From Bacteroidota bacterium (GTDB lineage Bacteria > Bacteroidota > Bacteroidia > Chitinophagales > LD1): 64,000 nt of DNA. Of the stretch, positions 53,869-61,201 are shown piece after piece. The notes below the pieces were generated by a model. That model did not search any database, was not told the origin of the DNA, and saw only the letters and a list, made by a program, of their open reading frames with translations. The DNA lies in assembly GCA_018267365.1 (NCBI GenBank), contig JAFDYQ010000015.1:1-64000 (forward strand). Reading direction: 5' to 3'. The translations under genes were made by a program, and so were the position numbers. Within the stretch, counting starts at the first letter, position 1, and the number at the start of each line of letters is the position of its first letter.

Positions 53869-55209
53869 ATGAAGAAACTCTACGTAGTAGCATTGTTCCT
53901 AGGTCTTTATGGTTTCTCAGATGCGCAGATCACTATCACGCGCGCTGATATGCCGTCTATCAGAGATACAGCCCGCTACAGCACTACTAATAATAACATT
54001 GATATAAACACGACAGGTCCTAATATGACCTGGGACTTCTCCAATCTGGTGATCAATGGTCAAGGCATAGACAGCTTCCGCTCTATCCTGTCTGTCAACC
54101 CGCTCTATGTACTATCATTCAACATCCTGGACTACGCTATCCGCAATGATGCCTTTCCGGCCATCGCCCAGTTGCAGATATCCAATCAGTATAGCTTCTA
54201 CAAGAAAACCAACTCCTATGTCGAGATAGAGGGCTTTGGCGCAGAGTTTAATGGCATCCCTCTACCGGCTGCGTATGATGTACCGGATAAGATCTACCAG
54301 TTTCCACTCACCTACGGCCGGAGAGATACTACTGCGTATGAGCTGACCATCTCCATACCTAACCTGGGCAAGCTGCATATGGTAGGCAAAAGATTTAATA
54401 ACGTGGATGGCTGGGGCACTGTCATTACACCTTACGGTAGTTTCCCATGCCTGCGCCTGCGCTCTTATCAGCAGGAGACGGACTCCTTTACCATAGATGC
54501 ACTGGGTACTACGCTAGGTATACCTAATAATAAGATCACCTATCAGTGGCTGGCCAATGGCCAGAAAATACCTGTAGTAGAGGTAACGGGTAACGACCAG
54601 TTTGGTTTTTACACAGTGACACGTCGTAGATTTCGCGACGGATTCAGAGTGCCGCCGCCGCCATTTACGGTACAGGCAGACTTTCGCGCTAACCATACCT
54701 CCTGCACTACGCGCGATACGATCTCTCTGATCAATCGCTCTACACCTTTTGTAGCCGGCACGTCGTACCGCTATGATATCACACCTTCTACATACACTTA
54801 TGTGCAGGGTACTAATGATACTTTCTCTTTGGCCAAGGTTAATTTTACCGCACCGGGTCTCTATACAGTATCGCTTCACATAGTCAGTCCTACGGGGGGT
54901 ACGCCAGCCACCGGCGATACTACCAAAGTAGACTACATCACAGTGACCTGGCCCACAGGCATGAGTGATCTCTATAAGGACCCAGCCCTACAGGTTTATC
55001 CTAACCCGGTCTCTGATATCCTCACAGTGCGTGCCTCAGAACCCATCACAGAGTTGACTCTGATCAATACCCTGGGGCAGCGCGTCATGACACGGACAAA
55101 TGAATCAAAGAGTGTATCCTTTAGTGTAAAGGCGTTGGAAGATGGTACCTATCTCATGGAGGTAGTCACCCCATCTGGCCGTCAGATGCAAAAGATAGTG
55201 ATACAGTAA
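53869..55209 (+). CDS. Type IX secretion system cargo with a C-terminal sorting domain
   Basis: The 446-residue protein has a signal peptide ending SDAQ, a region (about 260-370) with PKD-like strands (FRANHTSCTTRDTISLINRS, YTVSLHIVSPTG) and, from about residue 375, a type A sorting domain: VYPNPVSDILTVRASEPITELTLINTLGQRV with the terminal GTYLMEVVTPSGRQMQKIVIQ. It is exported through Sec and T9SS to the cell surface or medium. Its activity is unknown. Its stop is 6 bp from the severed tail of the gene at 59603, i.e. next to the transposon. Confidence 0.88.
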   Translation: MKKLYVVALFLGLYGFSDAQITITRADMPSIRDTARYSTTNNNIDINTTGPNMTWDFSNLVINGQGIDSFRSILSVNPLYVLSFNILDYAIRNDAFPAIAQLQISNQYSFYKKTNSYVEIEGFGAEFNGIPLPAAYDVPDKIYQFPLTYGRRDTTAYELTISIPNLGKLHMVGKRFNNVDGWGTVITPYGSFPCLRLRSYQQETDSFTIDALGTTLGIPNNKITYQWLANGQKIPVVEVTGNDQFGFYTVTRRRFRDGFRVPPPPFTVQADFRANHTSCTTRDTISLINRSTPFVAGTSYRYDITPSTYTYVQGTNDTFSLAKVNFTAPGLYTVSLHIVSPTGGTPATGDTTKVDYITVTWPTGMSDLYKDPALQVYPNPVSDILTVRASEPITELTLINTLGQRVMTRTNESKSVSFSVKALEDGTYLMEVVTPSGRQMQKIVIQ

Positions 55210-55215
55210 ACGCTT

Positions 55216-55287
55216 TTATCGCGTGCGCCAGGCTTTGGCATAGCTGATAGCAGCAGCTTTCGATGCTACATATGTTATATAGTCAAA
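55216..55287 (-). pseudogene. Severed 3' end of the gene at 59603-61060
   Basis: Read on the minus strand, 55287-55216 encodes 23 residues beginning FDYITYV and ending AKAWRTR, then TAA. If the transposon and one copy of its 8-bp target duplication are removed, these codons join in frame to the last host codons (…YYNY) of the gene at 59603-61060. This is therefore the original C-terminus of that protein, cut off by the insertion. It has no start codon of its own and is not expressed as part of the host protein now. Confidence 0.85.
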
Positions 55288-55293
55288 ATAGTT
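55286..55293. repeat. Left target-site duplication of the transposon
   Basis: AAATAGTT directly precedes the first GG of the left inverted repeat and is identical to 59637-59644. An 8-bp duplication is what IS1595-family elements make. Confidence 0.88.
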
Positions 55294-55317
55294 GGTGTGT
55301 ATCCCTTCTGGACAGTT
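55294..55317 (+). repeat. Left terminal inverted repeat
   Basis: The repeat is 24 bp, GGTGTGTATCCC… at the outer end, perfectly complementary to 59613-59636. Two further matching bases outside it (TT/AA) belong to the target duplication, not to the repeat. Confidence 0.9.
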
Positions 55318-55352
55318 ATAGGAAATAAAAATGTTTGTTGCAGATAATTGTG

Positions 55353-55360
55353 TAGGTTTG
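55353..55360 (+). promoter_or_regulatory. -7 element of the first passenger gene
   Basis: TAGGTTTG fits TAnnTTTG and lies 18 nt before ATG 55379. A TTTG at 55334-55337 is spaced by 15 nt, shorter than usual. It supports ATG 55379 rather than ATG 55331 as the start. Confidence 0.45.
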
Positions 55361-55378
55361 GGGGAAAACCATATACAA

Positions 55379-55585
55379 ATGAATACTGCTACCATTACCA
55401 TATACAATGTAAACGGATCTGATAGGACAATAGAATACACATCGAAAGAACTAAAGGATAATATAATCCCAGATAATGGTATGCCATTTAGCATGTCAAT
55501 AGATATAACTGATTCAAAAGGCGCAACCATCACAATAAGTTTTGGAACGGATGGTAATTGTACGATTTATAAGGATGCGCAATAA
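55379..55585 (+). CDS. Small passenger protein of the transposon
   Basis: From ATG 55379 the frame gives 68 residues, MNTATITIYNVNGSDRTIEY onwards, rich in beta-prone residues (SMSIDITDSKGATITISFG) and without signal or membrane segment. An ATG at 55331 would add 16 residues but lies upstream of the -7 element. It ends 3 bp before a bidirectional hairpin terminator. No family is recognised. Confidence 0.5.
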   Translation: MNTATITIYNVNGSDRTIEYTSKELKDNIIPDNGMPFSMSIDITDSKGATITISFGTDGNCTIYKDAQ

Positions 55586-55587
55586 AA

Positions 55588-55605
55588 AAGCCCCTCTCGG
55601 GGCTT
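55588..55605. terminator. Bidirectional terminator between convergent passenger genes
   Basis: Arms AAGCCCC and GGGGCTT flank TCTC. On the minus strand the stem is followed by a T-run (the AAAAAA on the plus strand), so it best serves the minus-strand gene ending at 55610; it also lies just past the plus-strand stop at 55585. Confidence 0.75.
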
Positions 55606-55609
55606 AGTA

Positions 55610-56149
55610 TCATTTATCTGATTCTGATTTCTTTTTCCTATTAGATGCCTTAGATGTTTCATCGTACACCTCATGCCCGTAATTGTGTTTTTCGTTAAGC
55701 TCCCAAAGCATGTCATATAGTTTTATCGGGTCTTGAGATTCAGTTACCCATTGTAGTATGACCTCTAACATTTCTTTCATCACTGGTTGATATGTCATTC
55801 TCCCATCGCTACCCCTTATACCCTTATTGTCTGACTTCTTTTTACCTAAGTTAAGAAAGATGTTTTTCTCGTCGTATATCAATTCACGTCCCGCCTTGTT
55901 TTCTTTGCCTGACGGTAGGTATTTACGCAATATGCGCCCAATACCCTTATAGTATATATCATACTTTTCCTGTGGGTTTTCAAAGTCTTTAGCAACAAGA
56001 GATTTAATCTCGTCAAATTGCTGTAGCTCCCCCGATATAATGTCTACGCCCAGTTTCAAACCCTTATTCTCTCTGGATTTTTGGAGCATTTCTAATCTCT
56101 CAAGTTCTTCGGCTTGAAGGTTAGGATTTGATGTCTTGATGTTACTCAT
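55610..56149 (-). CDS. Passenger protein encoded with the ImmA-like gene
   Basis: The 179-residue protein is hydrophilic, with many Lys and Glu, and contains LQAEELERLEMLQKSRENKGLKLGVDIISGELQQFDEIKSLVAKDFE near the start and LIYDEKNIFLNLGKKKS later. No domain is recognised. Its start overlaps the end of the XRE/ImmA gene by 8 bp on the same strand, so the two are translationally coupled and probably function together. It is AT-rich like the whole element. Confidence 0.65.
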   Translation of the reverse strand: MSNIKTSNPNLQAEELERLEMLQKSRENKGLKLGVDIISGELQQFDEIKSLVAKDFENPQEKYDIYYKGIGRILRKYLPSGKENKAGRELIYDEKNIFLNLGKKKSDNKGIRGSDGRMTYQPVMKEMLEVILQWVTESQDPIKLYDMLWELNEKHNYGHEVYDETSKASNRKKKSESDK

Positions 56150-57353
56150 CGGCAGTTGTGTTTAATTCAAAAATTTGTTTAATGTCGTTAGCTATCTGAG
56201 GGAGCATTTCACCTTCTTTCCATTTAATGATGCCTATGTTTTTAGTTGCTCTGCTGTAATCGGGGAAATACTCCCGATACAAACCATACATATTCTTTCC
56301 GTATAGCTTGTCTTGATAGTGCATATAAGCCCAATAAAGTATAGAAACATGCACCTCATTTTGATCGGCGAACTTCTTTATTACATAAGGGTTGTTGATG
56401 TGAATTTTGATGAAGTTAAACCTGTCAACATCACAAAAGTAGTTCCATGAAAATTCGATAGCCTTATCTTCCACTAAGAATAGATCAGGCTCACCCGATA
56501 TATGAAAACCGTTGTTTTCTAGATGTTCAAAATCAAATAACACGTGCTCTAATTCATGAAGCAGGGTTATCCATAGATTAGGATAGCTTTTCCCGTAGTC
56601 GGTCAATACAATACACGGCTTGCCTTTTATCACAAATGATGCACCAACTGTACTTGTATTTGTGAGTTGAGATTGTACTATCACGGTCACGCCTACATGA
56701 AATAAGGCGCGACACACCAACTCAAGTCCCATATCTACATCCTGTGAGTATGGACGGATTTTTGAAACAATATCCTTTAGTGCATCCCTATCATACTCAT
56801 GAGGGTTGCTAATGTCGTTGAATAGCTTAATCGCAGACGCGACCCAAAGGTCTTTCATTTTATCAGAAAACGACCTTTTCGCTTTTCTATATAGCGGAGT
56901 ATTGAGATTTGTTTGATATTCATATATACTCTCGTAGCCGAAAAAGTTTAGTATAGTTTGAGTGAGTATGTCTACGTCACTAGTATTAGGAAGAAACCCA
57001 ATCTTGATTAGCTTTTTTAAGTCAAAGTTTTTAGCAAGGAAAGTGGCTTTACGAGCCTTGTCTATTGAACTTATATACTGAGCATCCAAGTTTTTTAATA
57101 CAGCAGCTATGGCATCACTTTCGCTTATTTCAAGAAACTGGGCTAACTTTAAGACATTGATTAAAGAGGGCTGTTTAGCTGTACCATTTATCATGTCCAC
57201 GAAAGTGTCATACTCTATGCTCAGCAAATTCCTAACCTTAGTTTCGGTTAGATCATACTCCTTCATTTTAGCTTCCAATAGGGGTCTAAGGTCTAAGTCC
57301 TTATTTCCCCCCAAGGCTTTTTGAAGTATATCGTCTATGCTGTTATCTGACAT
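56142..57353 (-). CDS. XRE/ImmA-IrrE-type metallopeptidase
   Basis: The 403-residue protein has an N-terminal HTH-like region (about 27-80: LLEAKMKEYDLTETKVRNLLSIEYDTFVDMINGTAKQPSLINVLKLAQFL) and a zinc-peptidase domain with His266-Glu-Leu-Glu-His270 in TLLHELEHVLFDF, followed by a distal acidic region AIEFSWNYF. This is the ImmA/IrrE (COG2856) layout, in which the peptidase cleaves a repressor or senses stress. It is divergent from the transposase gene and likely controls its own region through sites in 57354-57479. It is the main passenger of the transposon. Confidence 0.82.
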   Translation of the reverse strand: MSDNSIDDILQKALGGNKDLDLRPLLEAKMKEYDLTETKVRNLLSIEYDTFVDMINGTAKQPSLINVLKLAQFLEISESDAIAAVLKNLDAQYISSIDKARKATFLAKNFDLKKLIKIGFLPNTSDVDILTQTILNFFGYESIYEYQTNLNTPLYRKAKRSFSDKMKDLWVASAIKLFNDISNPHEYDRDALKDIVSKIRPYSQDVDMGLELVCRALFHVGVTVIVQSQLTNTSTVGASFVIKGKPCIVLTDYGKSYPNLWITLLHELEHVLFDFEHLENNGFHISGEPDLFLVEDKAIEFSWNYFCDVDRFNFIKIHINNPYVIKKFADQNEVHVSILYWAYMHYQDKLYGKNMYGLYREYFPDYSRATKNIGIIKWKEGEMLPQIANDIKQIFELNTTADE

Positions 57354-57356
57354 TTA

Positions 57357-57365
57357 GTAGGAATT
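57357..57365 (-). promoter_or_regulatory. Operator half-site downstream of the ImmA-gene promoter
   Basis: GTAGGAATT recurs here and at 57410-57418, 53 bp apart (about five helical turns). This copy falls between the -7 element and the ATG of the metallopeptidase gene, where a bound regulator would block transcription. Confidence 0.45.
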
Positions 57366-57372
57366 TACACCA

Positions 57373-57405
57373 CAAATATAAGGATATTGCTTGCATATTT
57401 GCAAA
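57373..57405 (-). promoter_or_regulatory. Promoter of the XRE/ImmA gene
   Basis: On the minus strand TTTG (57405-57402) and TATATTTG (57380-57373) are 21 bases apart, a full consensus match. It drives the metallopeptidase gene, with ATG 57353 only some 13 nt beyond the expected start of transcription. Confidence 0.7.
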
Positions 57406-57409
57406 TAAA

Positions 57410-57423
57410 GTAGGAATTCCTAC
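57410..57423. promoter_or_regulatory. Palindromic operator between divergent passenger promoters
   Basis: GTAGGAATTCCTAC is a perfect 14-bp palindrome placed between the -33 boxes of the ImmA-gene promoter (57402-57405) and of the transposase promoter (57433-57436). It is a likely binding site for the XRE-type N-terminal domain, able to affect both directions. Confidence 0.6.
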
Positions 57424-57432
57424 TGATTTTAT

Positions 57433-57462
57433 TTTGAGATTTCGATTTTGTCCTTATCTTTG
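57433..57462 (+). promoter_or_regulatory. Transposase promoter
   Basis: TTTG at 57433-57436 and TATCTTTG at 57455-57462 are spaced by 18 bases, a consensus match. The transposase ATG is at 57480, giving a leader of about 12 nt. Confidence 0.7.
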
Positions 57463-57479
57463 TACTACAATTCAGCCCA

Positions 57480-58403
57480 ATGACCAAGTACACTATAAAA
57501 GACTTCCGCGCTCAATATCCTAGTGACACCGTATGTTTGGATAAGATATTTCAACTCAGGTATGGCAAGCTAACTCATTGCCCTGAGTGCGCCGAAGAAA
57601 CGACCTTTAAACGTATATCTACCCGCAGGTCATATCAGTGCCGTAAGTGCTATACTCAATTTTACCCGACCGCTGGCACAGTTTTCGAGAAAACCCGCAC
57701 TCCGCTTTCTGACTGGTTCTTTATCATCTATATGTTTACCACTACAAGGAACGGCGTTAGCGCAAAGGAAATCGAAAGGGCTTTAGGTGTTACCTACAAA
57801 TGTGCTTTCCGCATGGGTCACAAGATCAGGGAACTGATTAGCGGAATTGACCCTGAAATGCTGAAAGGCTTTGTAGAATTTGACGAGGCATATTCAGGTG
57901 GGATAATGAAGAATAAGAGCAATGCTGAACGTAAAGAGGCAAGAGAATTAGCAGAAGGGCAGAAACAACGCATAGGACGCAACTCAGATGGCAAGACACC
58001 TATCTTTGCAATGGTTGAGCGTATGGGTCGTGTAAGGGCTTATGTGATGCCTAAAATACGCAAAGAGGCTGTCTACAAGCTTATCAAAGATAACGTAGAT
58101 CGCACAGCTATAGTGAGCACAGATGAAAGCAGGTTATATGATAATTTGAACAAACAATTAGGCTTTGAGCATGGACAGGTCAATCACTCAGCCAGTGAAT
58201 ACAAAAAGGGCATATTCTGCACCAATACTGTTGAGGGCTTTTTCTCTCAGGTAAAGCGTACTATCAAGGGAACGCACATATCAGTATCAGAAAAGTATCT
58301 ACAATCCTACGTCAATGAATGCGCATTTAGGTATAATAATCGTGGTACTGGCGGTGCGATGTTTGGCATCGTGCTAGATCAGATTAAGCACGTAGGCGAA
58401 TAA
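57480..58403 (+). CDS. IS1595-family transposase
   Basis: The 307-residue protein has an N-terminal zinc ribbon (Cys34, Cys37, Cys54, Cys57) and an RNase H-like DDE domain: Asp135 in FVEFDEAYSGG, Asp215 in IVSTDESRLYD, and the HSASEYKKGIFCTNTVEGFFSQVKRTIKGTH block with Glu252. These are the marks of IS1595 (ISXO2-like) transposases. All catalytic residues are present and the ends are intact, so it is probably active. It would act on the inverted repeats at 55294 and 59636. Confidence 0.93.
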   Translation: MTKYTIKDFRAQYPSDTVCLDKIFQLRYGKLTHCPECAEETTFKRISTRRSYQCRKCYTQFYPTAGTVFEKTRTPLSDWFFIIYMFTTTRNGVSAKEIERALGVTYKCAFRMGHKIRELISGIDPEMLKGFVEFDEAYSGGIMKNKSNAERKEARELAEGQKQRIGRNSDGKTPIFAMVERMGRVRAYVMPKIRKEAVYKLIKDNVDRTAIVSTDESRLYDNLNKQLGFEHGQVNHSASEYKKGIFCTNTVEGFFSQVKRTIKGTHISVSEKYLQSYVNECAFRYNNRGTGGAMFGIVLDQIKHVGE

Positions 58404-58574
58404 ACATATTGATCTCTTTTCTATTCATTACAAAGTAATACAACCTTTTCCGTGTATAAGGAAAAGAAATATTCCACATCTTTTTTTTGGTTTTAACATC
58501 TATCCCCCTATATTTGGTACAGAATTGGTTTTAGTAGTAGTGGGGAAAATAGAAAATTTAATTATTTTCGCGCC

Positions 58575-58619
58575 CCGATTTTTGAGGTTTTTTATCAGAA
58601 AACCCGAAACTAAAATCGG
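58575..58619. repeat. Nested hairpin upstream of passenger genes
   Basis: Outer arms CCGATTTT (58575-58582) and AAAATCGG (58612-58619) enclose an inner stem GGTTTT (58586-58591) with AAAACC (58599-58604). The structure lies 20 bp before ATG 58640, inside the 236-bp gap after the transposase gene. It may be a regulatory RNA leader, an element-internal site for the transposase, or a terminator without a strong U-run. Confidence 0.45.
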
Positions 58620-58639
58620 CTCTCAGTCGTTAATATATC

Positions 58640-58915
58640 ATGAGTAAGCGTGATAGAAATAAGGACGCAAAACTAGGAATTATGGAAAAGATAGCATTAA
58701 CCCTGTACGCTCACTTAGAGGAGATGGGGCTTGCTATGGCTGGGTCATATCGCGCTACAAGTGATATTTTAATAAAGGACTTTCTCATCGAATTTTACGA
58801 TATTGATATTCCACGTCCTCATCATGATAGGGAGAACTTAAAAAAGGACAGAGGATTGGTTTCGTCTGAACTCAAAAAAGCAGTTGACGATAAGAAAATG
58901 GAATTGTCAGAATAA
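58640..58915 (+). CDS. Small passenger protein
   Basis: The 91-residue protein begins MSKRDRNKDAKLGIMEKIAL and is strongly charged, with a helical pattern and no membrane segment. It shares one base of stop/start (TAATGG) with the gene that follows. No family is recognised. Composition matches the transposon. Confidence 0.6.
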   Translation: MSKRDRNKDAKLGIMEKIALTLYAHLEEMGLAMAGSYRATSDILIKDFLIEFYDIDIPRPHHDRENLKKDRGLVSSELKKAVDDKKMELSE

Positions 58916-59358
58916 TGGCAAAACATAATCGTCATATCTCAGCCGCTAAGCAGGGGCAATTAGCTAGATTAGAACAATCAGAAGTTTTTGATGACAACCT
59001 GTTACCAGATGCGGCAGAAATTGAAAAACTCCACTCTATTGATCCTGACATTCTAACTTGGTTAAAATCCCGAGCAGAGAAGGAGCAAGATTTTAGACAC
59101 AAAGGGTATACAGATCGGGTAAAACTAGTCGATGAACATAATTGTAGGGAACATAATACAGTAAGATATGGGCTAACTATATACTTTGTCTTAGTGTTTA
59201 TGGCAGGTCTTGCTTCTTTCTATTTGCTAATGGCTGGCAAAAATCTTCAAGGGTCTTTATTTGGTGGTGCTGCTGCTATTTTGGCTTTAGCTGTGCTAAT
59301 AAGGAAGCCACCTAAAGACCCACTCGCTAATAACAAGCAAGGTCAAGGGCAGATATAA
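58915..59358 (+). CDS. Passenger membrane protein, DUF2335-like
   Basis: The 147-residue protein has an N-terminal hydrophilic part with LPDAAEIEKLHSIDPDILTWLKSRAEKEQDFRHKGY and two membrane helices (about 83-105 and 110-128). The order ending in HRHK-like residues, then two helices, resembles DUF2335 proteins, which are frequent in prophages and mobile elements. It is coupled to the upstream small gene. A membrane role in stability or exclusion is possible but unproven. Confidence 0.65.
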   Translation: MAKHNRHISAAKQGQLARLEQSEVFDDNLLPDAAEIEKLHSIDPDILTWLKSRAEKEQDFRHKGYTDRVKLVDEHNCREHNTVRYGLTIYFVLVFMAGLASFYLLMAGKNLQGSLFGGAAAILALAVLIRKPPKDPLANNKQGQGQI

Positions 59359-59359
59359 G

Positions 59360-59563
59360 CTATTTATTCCTGTCAGCCTTTTTTACATACTTTACAGGCG
59401 GTACTAAAGCCTGTAGCACTTTCTCCATATCAGCTTTAGCATTAGGGTTTCTATCCTTGTCCTCTATGGACGCATCAAATGAATCCTGACGGGCTTTCTT
59501 ACTCTTATTCTCAGCCTTAGTGGCTACCCTCTTTTTGTCCCGCGCGTATTCCTTTTTCTTCAT
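59360..59563 (-). CDS. Small charged passenger protein
   Basis: The 67-residue protein (MKKKEYARDKKRVATKAENK then ASIEDKDRNPNAKADME…) is very rich in Lys and Asp/Glu, without hydrophobic segments. Its start lies 50 bp inside the right inverted repeat. A near-consensus promoter (TTG, 20 nt, TAGTTTCG) reads inward on the minus strand just before it. It converges with the DUF2335-like gene. Coding status is probable, function unknown. Confidence 0.5.
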   Translation of the reverse strand: MKKKEYARDKKRVATKAENKSKKARQDSFDASIEDKDRNPNAKADMEKVLQALVPPVKYVKKADRNK

Positions 59564-59602
59564 TTCGCGAAACTACAATCAATAACCCATATCTTCAACT
59601 GC

Positions 59603-61060
59603 TCATTTTAACAACTGTCCAGAAGGGATACACACCAAATAGTTATAATATGTTGTATCTGTTTTATCCAGCGCGCGATCCAGTTTCACTCCGAGCTTTT
59701 CCCAGTCTGATTTTTGCGGTTGCTTTACGGCAAAGTGGCTGACGCTGTTCAGCAGCTCCAATGTGCTTTCTGAGGCCATCTCATTATGCTGTTTTAGCTT
59801 GCGCTTGGCAGATTTCACGAGGCTGTCTATGATAGAGTAATTCTTTAGCTCATAGTGGCAGAGGACCTGCATGACTGCCGCCATCACATCTGGCGCTGCG
59901 GCAGTGTCTGTGCGGCGGTAGCGCTGCACACCATCCAGCATAGAGGAGGCCGCACTATACTGCCCTGAGCCAAAAAGTGCATATGCGCACAAGTACTCCA
60001 TATTGATGCGGTGATGTATCGGTATATTGTCTTTATGCTCTTTGAGCCCGTTTTTTACCGGTTCCAGCAGTTCTGCTGCCTGCTCAAATTCCCCTCGTGC
60101 TATCAGGAAGTTCAGCTCCGCCTGATAGGTGATACGGAATATGTTTATCTCCAGGTTCAGTAATTTCCGGAATGCGGGATTCTCTTTTAATCCCCGCATT
60201 TTGGAGAGCGTTTGCTGAAAGGAGCCTGTCTCAGACAGGTTGAAGCAATCTATGAGGTAGTTATTTAGCGCGGAGAAGTAGCGCTGGGGGTACAGACTGA
60301 TCAGAGTGCTATCGGCCTCTATCATAGCGATGAAAGCTGTATTGATCCGAAATGCCTTTACAGCATCGCGATGCATGAAGTGATATAGTGCCTCGGTTTG
60401 CATTTTATCCATCTGTGCTTTGCGCGTCAGGCTTTTTTTGCCTGACTGTATGGTAGCTTTTTTCAATAAAGACTTGACCCTACCGGCGTTTGCCTCACTT
60501 TTGCCGCCGGCCTGTAGTTGTATCTTTTGTGCCGCGTTATAAGTATAGCGCCATAGTGACTCTAGCCAAATCTGATCTGTAATGCCGGCAGTGTTCTGAT
60601 GATACATACCTATATCCTCCATATCAGTATCGCGAAACTGCTCCCGTGCAGCGATAGCAGCCCCCAGCTGAAGCGCCTGTAGCATTACCTCATGTTGTTC
60701 ATACTGCTCGGCACTCTGCCTGATTTGGTTTTGTTTTACTTTTGCCTGCTGTGTCAGTCCCTTCTGCAGTAGTATCTTGGTAGCGAAAATCTCCTGCTGC
60801 AGTTTTTGCGGCAGGTCCGTCTCTGTGTTATATTGTATCAGCGCCTGGAGCAATTGCTTGTAGAGTATGGTTTTTTGTACCGCATAGTGGTTTCGGCCCA
60901 GGCCGGTAGCACCGATAGCAGCGGGTTCGTCATAAGTATTTTGCCTTTGGAGAGTCTCATAGAGGGTCAGTGAAACACTGCCACCTTTGAAGTGACGACG
61001 CAGAAAGAGGTTAAAGTAGCGTTTCTCAGAGCCATTCAGACTTTTAATCAAATCGAACAA
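59603..61060 (-). CDS. Helical-repeat (TPR-like) protein with a transposon-derived C-terminus
   Basis: The 485-residue protein (TTG start at 61060; no ATG lies nearby) consists of helical pairs such as FLIARGEFEQAAELLEPVKNGL and YALFGSGQYSAASSMLDGV, suggesting TPR-like repeats, and has no signal peptide. The last 11 residues, LVCIPSGQLLK, are read from the right inverted repeat of the transposon; the original tail of 23 residues is now at 55216-55287. Loss of the tail may or may not inactivate it. It diverges from the T9SS propeller gene. Confidence 0.72.
   Translation of the reverse strand: MFDLIKSLNGSEKRYFNLFLRRHFKGGSVSLTLYETLQRQNTYDEPAAIGATGLGRNHYAVQKTILYKQLLQALIQYNTETDLPQKLQQEIFATKILLQKGLTQQAKVKQNQIRQSAEQYEQHEVMLQALQLGAAIAAREQFRDTDMEDIGMYHQNTAGITDQIWLESLWRYTYNAAQKIQLQAGGKSEANAGRVKSLLKKATIQSGKKSLTRKAQMDKMQTEALYHFMHRDAVKAFRINTAFIAMIEADSTLISLYPQRYFSALNNYLIDCFNLSETGSFQQTLSKMRGLKENPAFRKLLNLEINIFRITYQAELNFLIARGEFEQAAELLEPVKNGLKEHKDNIPIHHRINMEYLCAYALFGSGQYSAASSMLDGVQRYRRTDTAAAPDVMAAVMQVLCHYELKNYSIIDSLVKSAKRKLKQHNEMASESTLELLNSVSHFAVKQPQKSDWEKLGVKLDRALDKTDTTYYNYLVCIPSGQLLK
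59613..59636 (-). repeat. Right terminal inverted repeat
   Basis: It is the 24-bp perfect complement of 55294-55317. It overlaps the last codons and stop of the interrupted gene, whose reading frame runs into the element and ends at 59603-59605. Confidence 0.9.
59637..59644. repeat. Right target-site duplication of the transposon
   Basis: AAATAGTT follows the outer end of the right inverted repeat and is identical to 55286-55293. Confidence 0.88.
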
Positions 61061-61201
61061 AAAATCTGATTGTGGCTTCAGATGCTACTATATTTAATCT
61101 CAAATGTAAAAAATAAGCTGAGATCAGACCTTTAATTTTCGTACAAATCTTTGGTTCTGTATAAATGGAATACAAAGTTACTTTGCAGTAAAATAGTAAG
61201 T

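Larger units (their letters stand above)
55294..59636. mobile_element. IS1595-family transposon with passenger genes (4,343 bp)
   Basis: The element is bounded by 24-bp perfect inverted repeats (55294-55317 and 59613-59636), both starting GGTGTGTATCCC at their outer end, and flanked by the 8-bp duplication AAATAGTT. It carries an IS1595-type transposase (57480), an XRE/ImmA metallopeptidase gene with an overlapping partner, a short gene at each end, and two co-directional genes, one with DUF2335-like membrane segments. It is AT-rich relative to its flanks. Perfect ends and duplication suggest a recent insertion and probable mobility. IS1595 members with passengers are known; this cargo is not one I recognise. 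Confidence 0.88.

Noticed and set aside
55292-55317. A 26-bp rather than 24-bp terminal inverted repeat with a 4-bp duplication (ATAG)
   Set aside because: Taking TT/AA as part of the repeat leaves only a 4-bp duplication. Placing the ends at GG/CC gives an 8-bp duplication AAATAGTT and the GG start typical of IS1595, which fits the transposase found inside.
55216-55533. A 105-codon minus-strand frame
   Set aside because: Its 3' part is the severed tail of the gene at 59603, and its 5' part is the antisense of the left transposon end and first passenger gene. The frame crosses the insertion boundary, so it is a chimera and not a gene.
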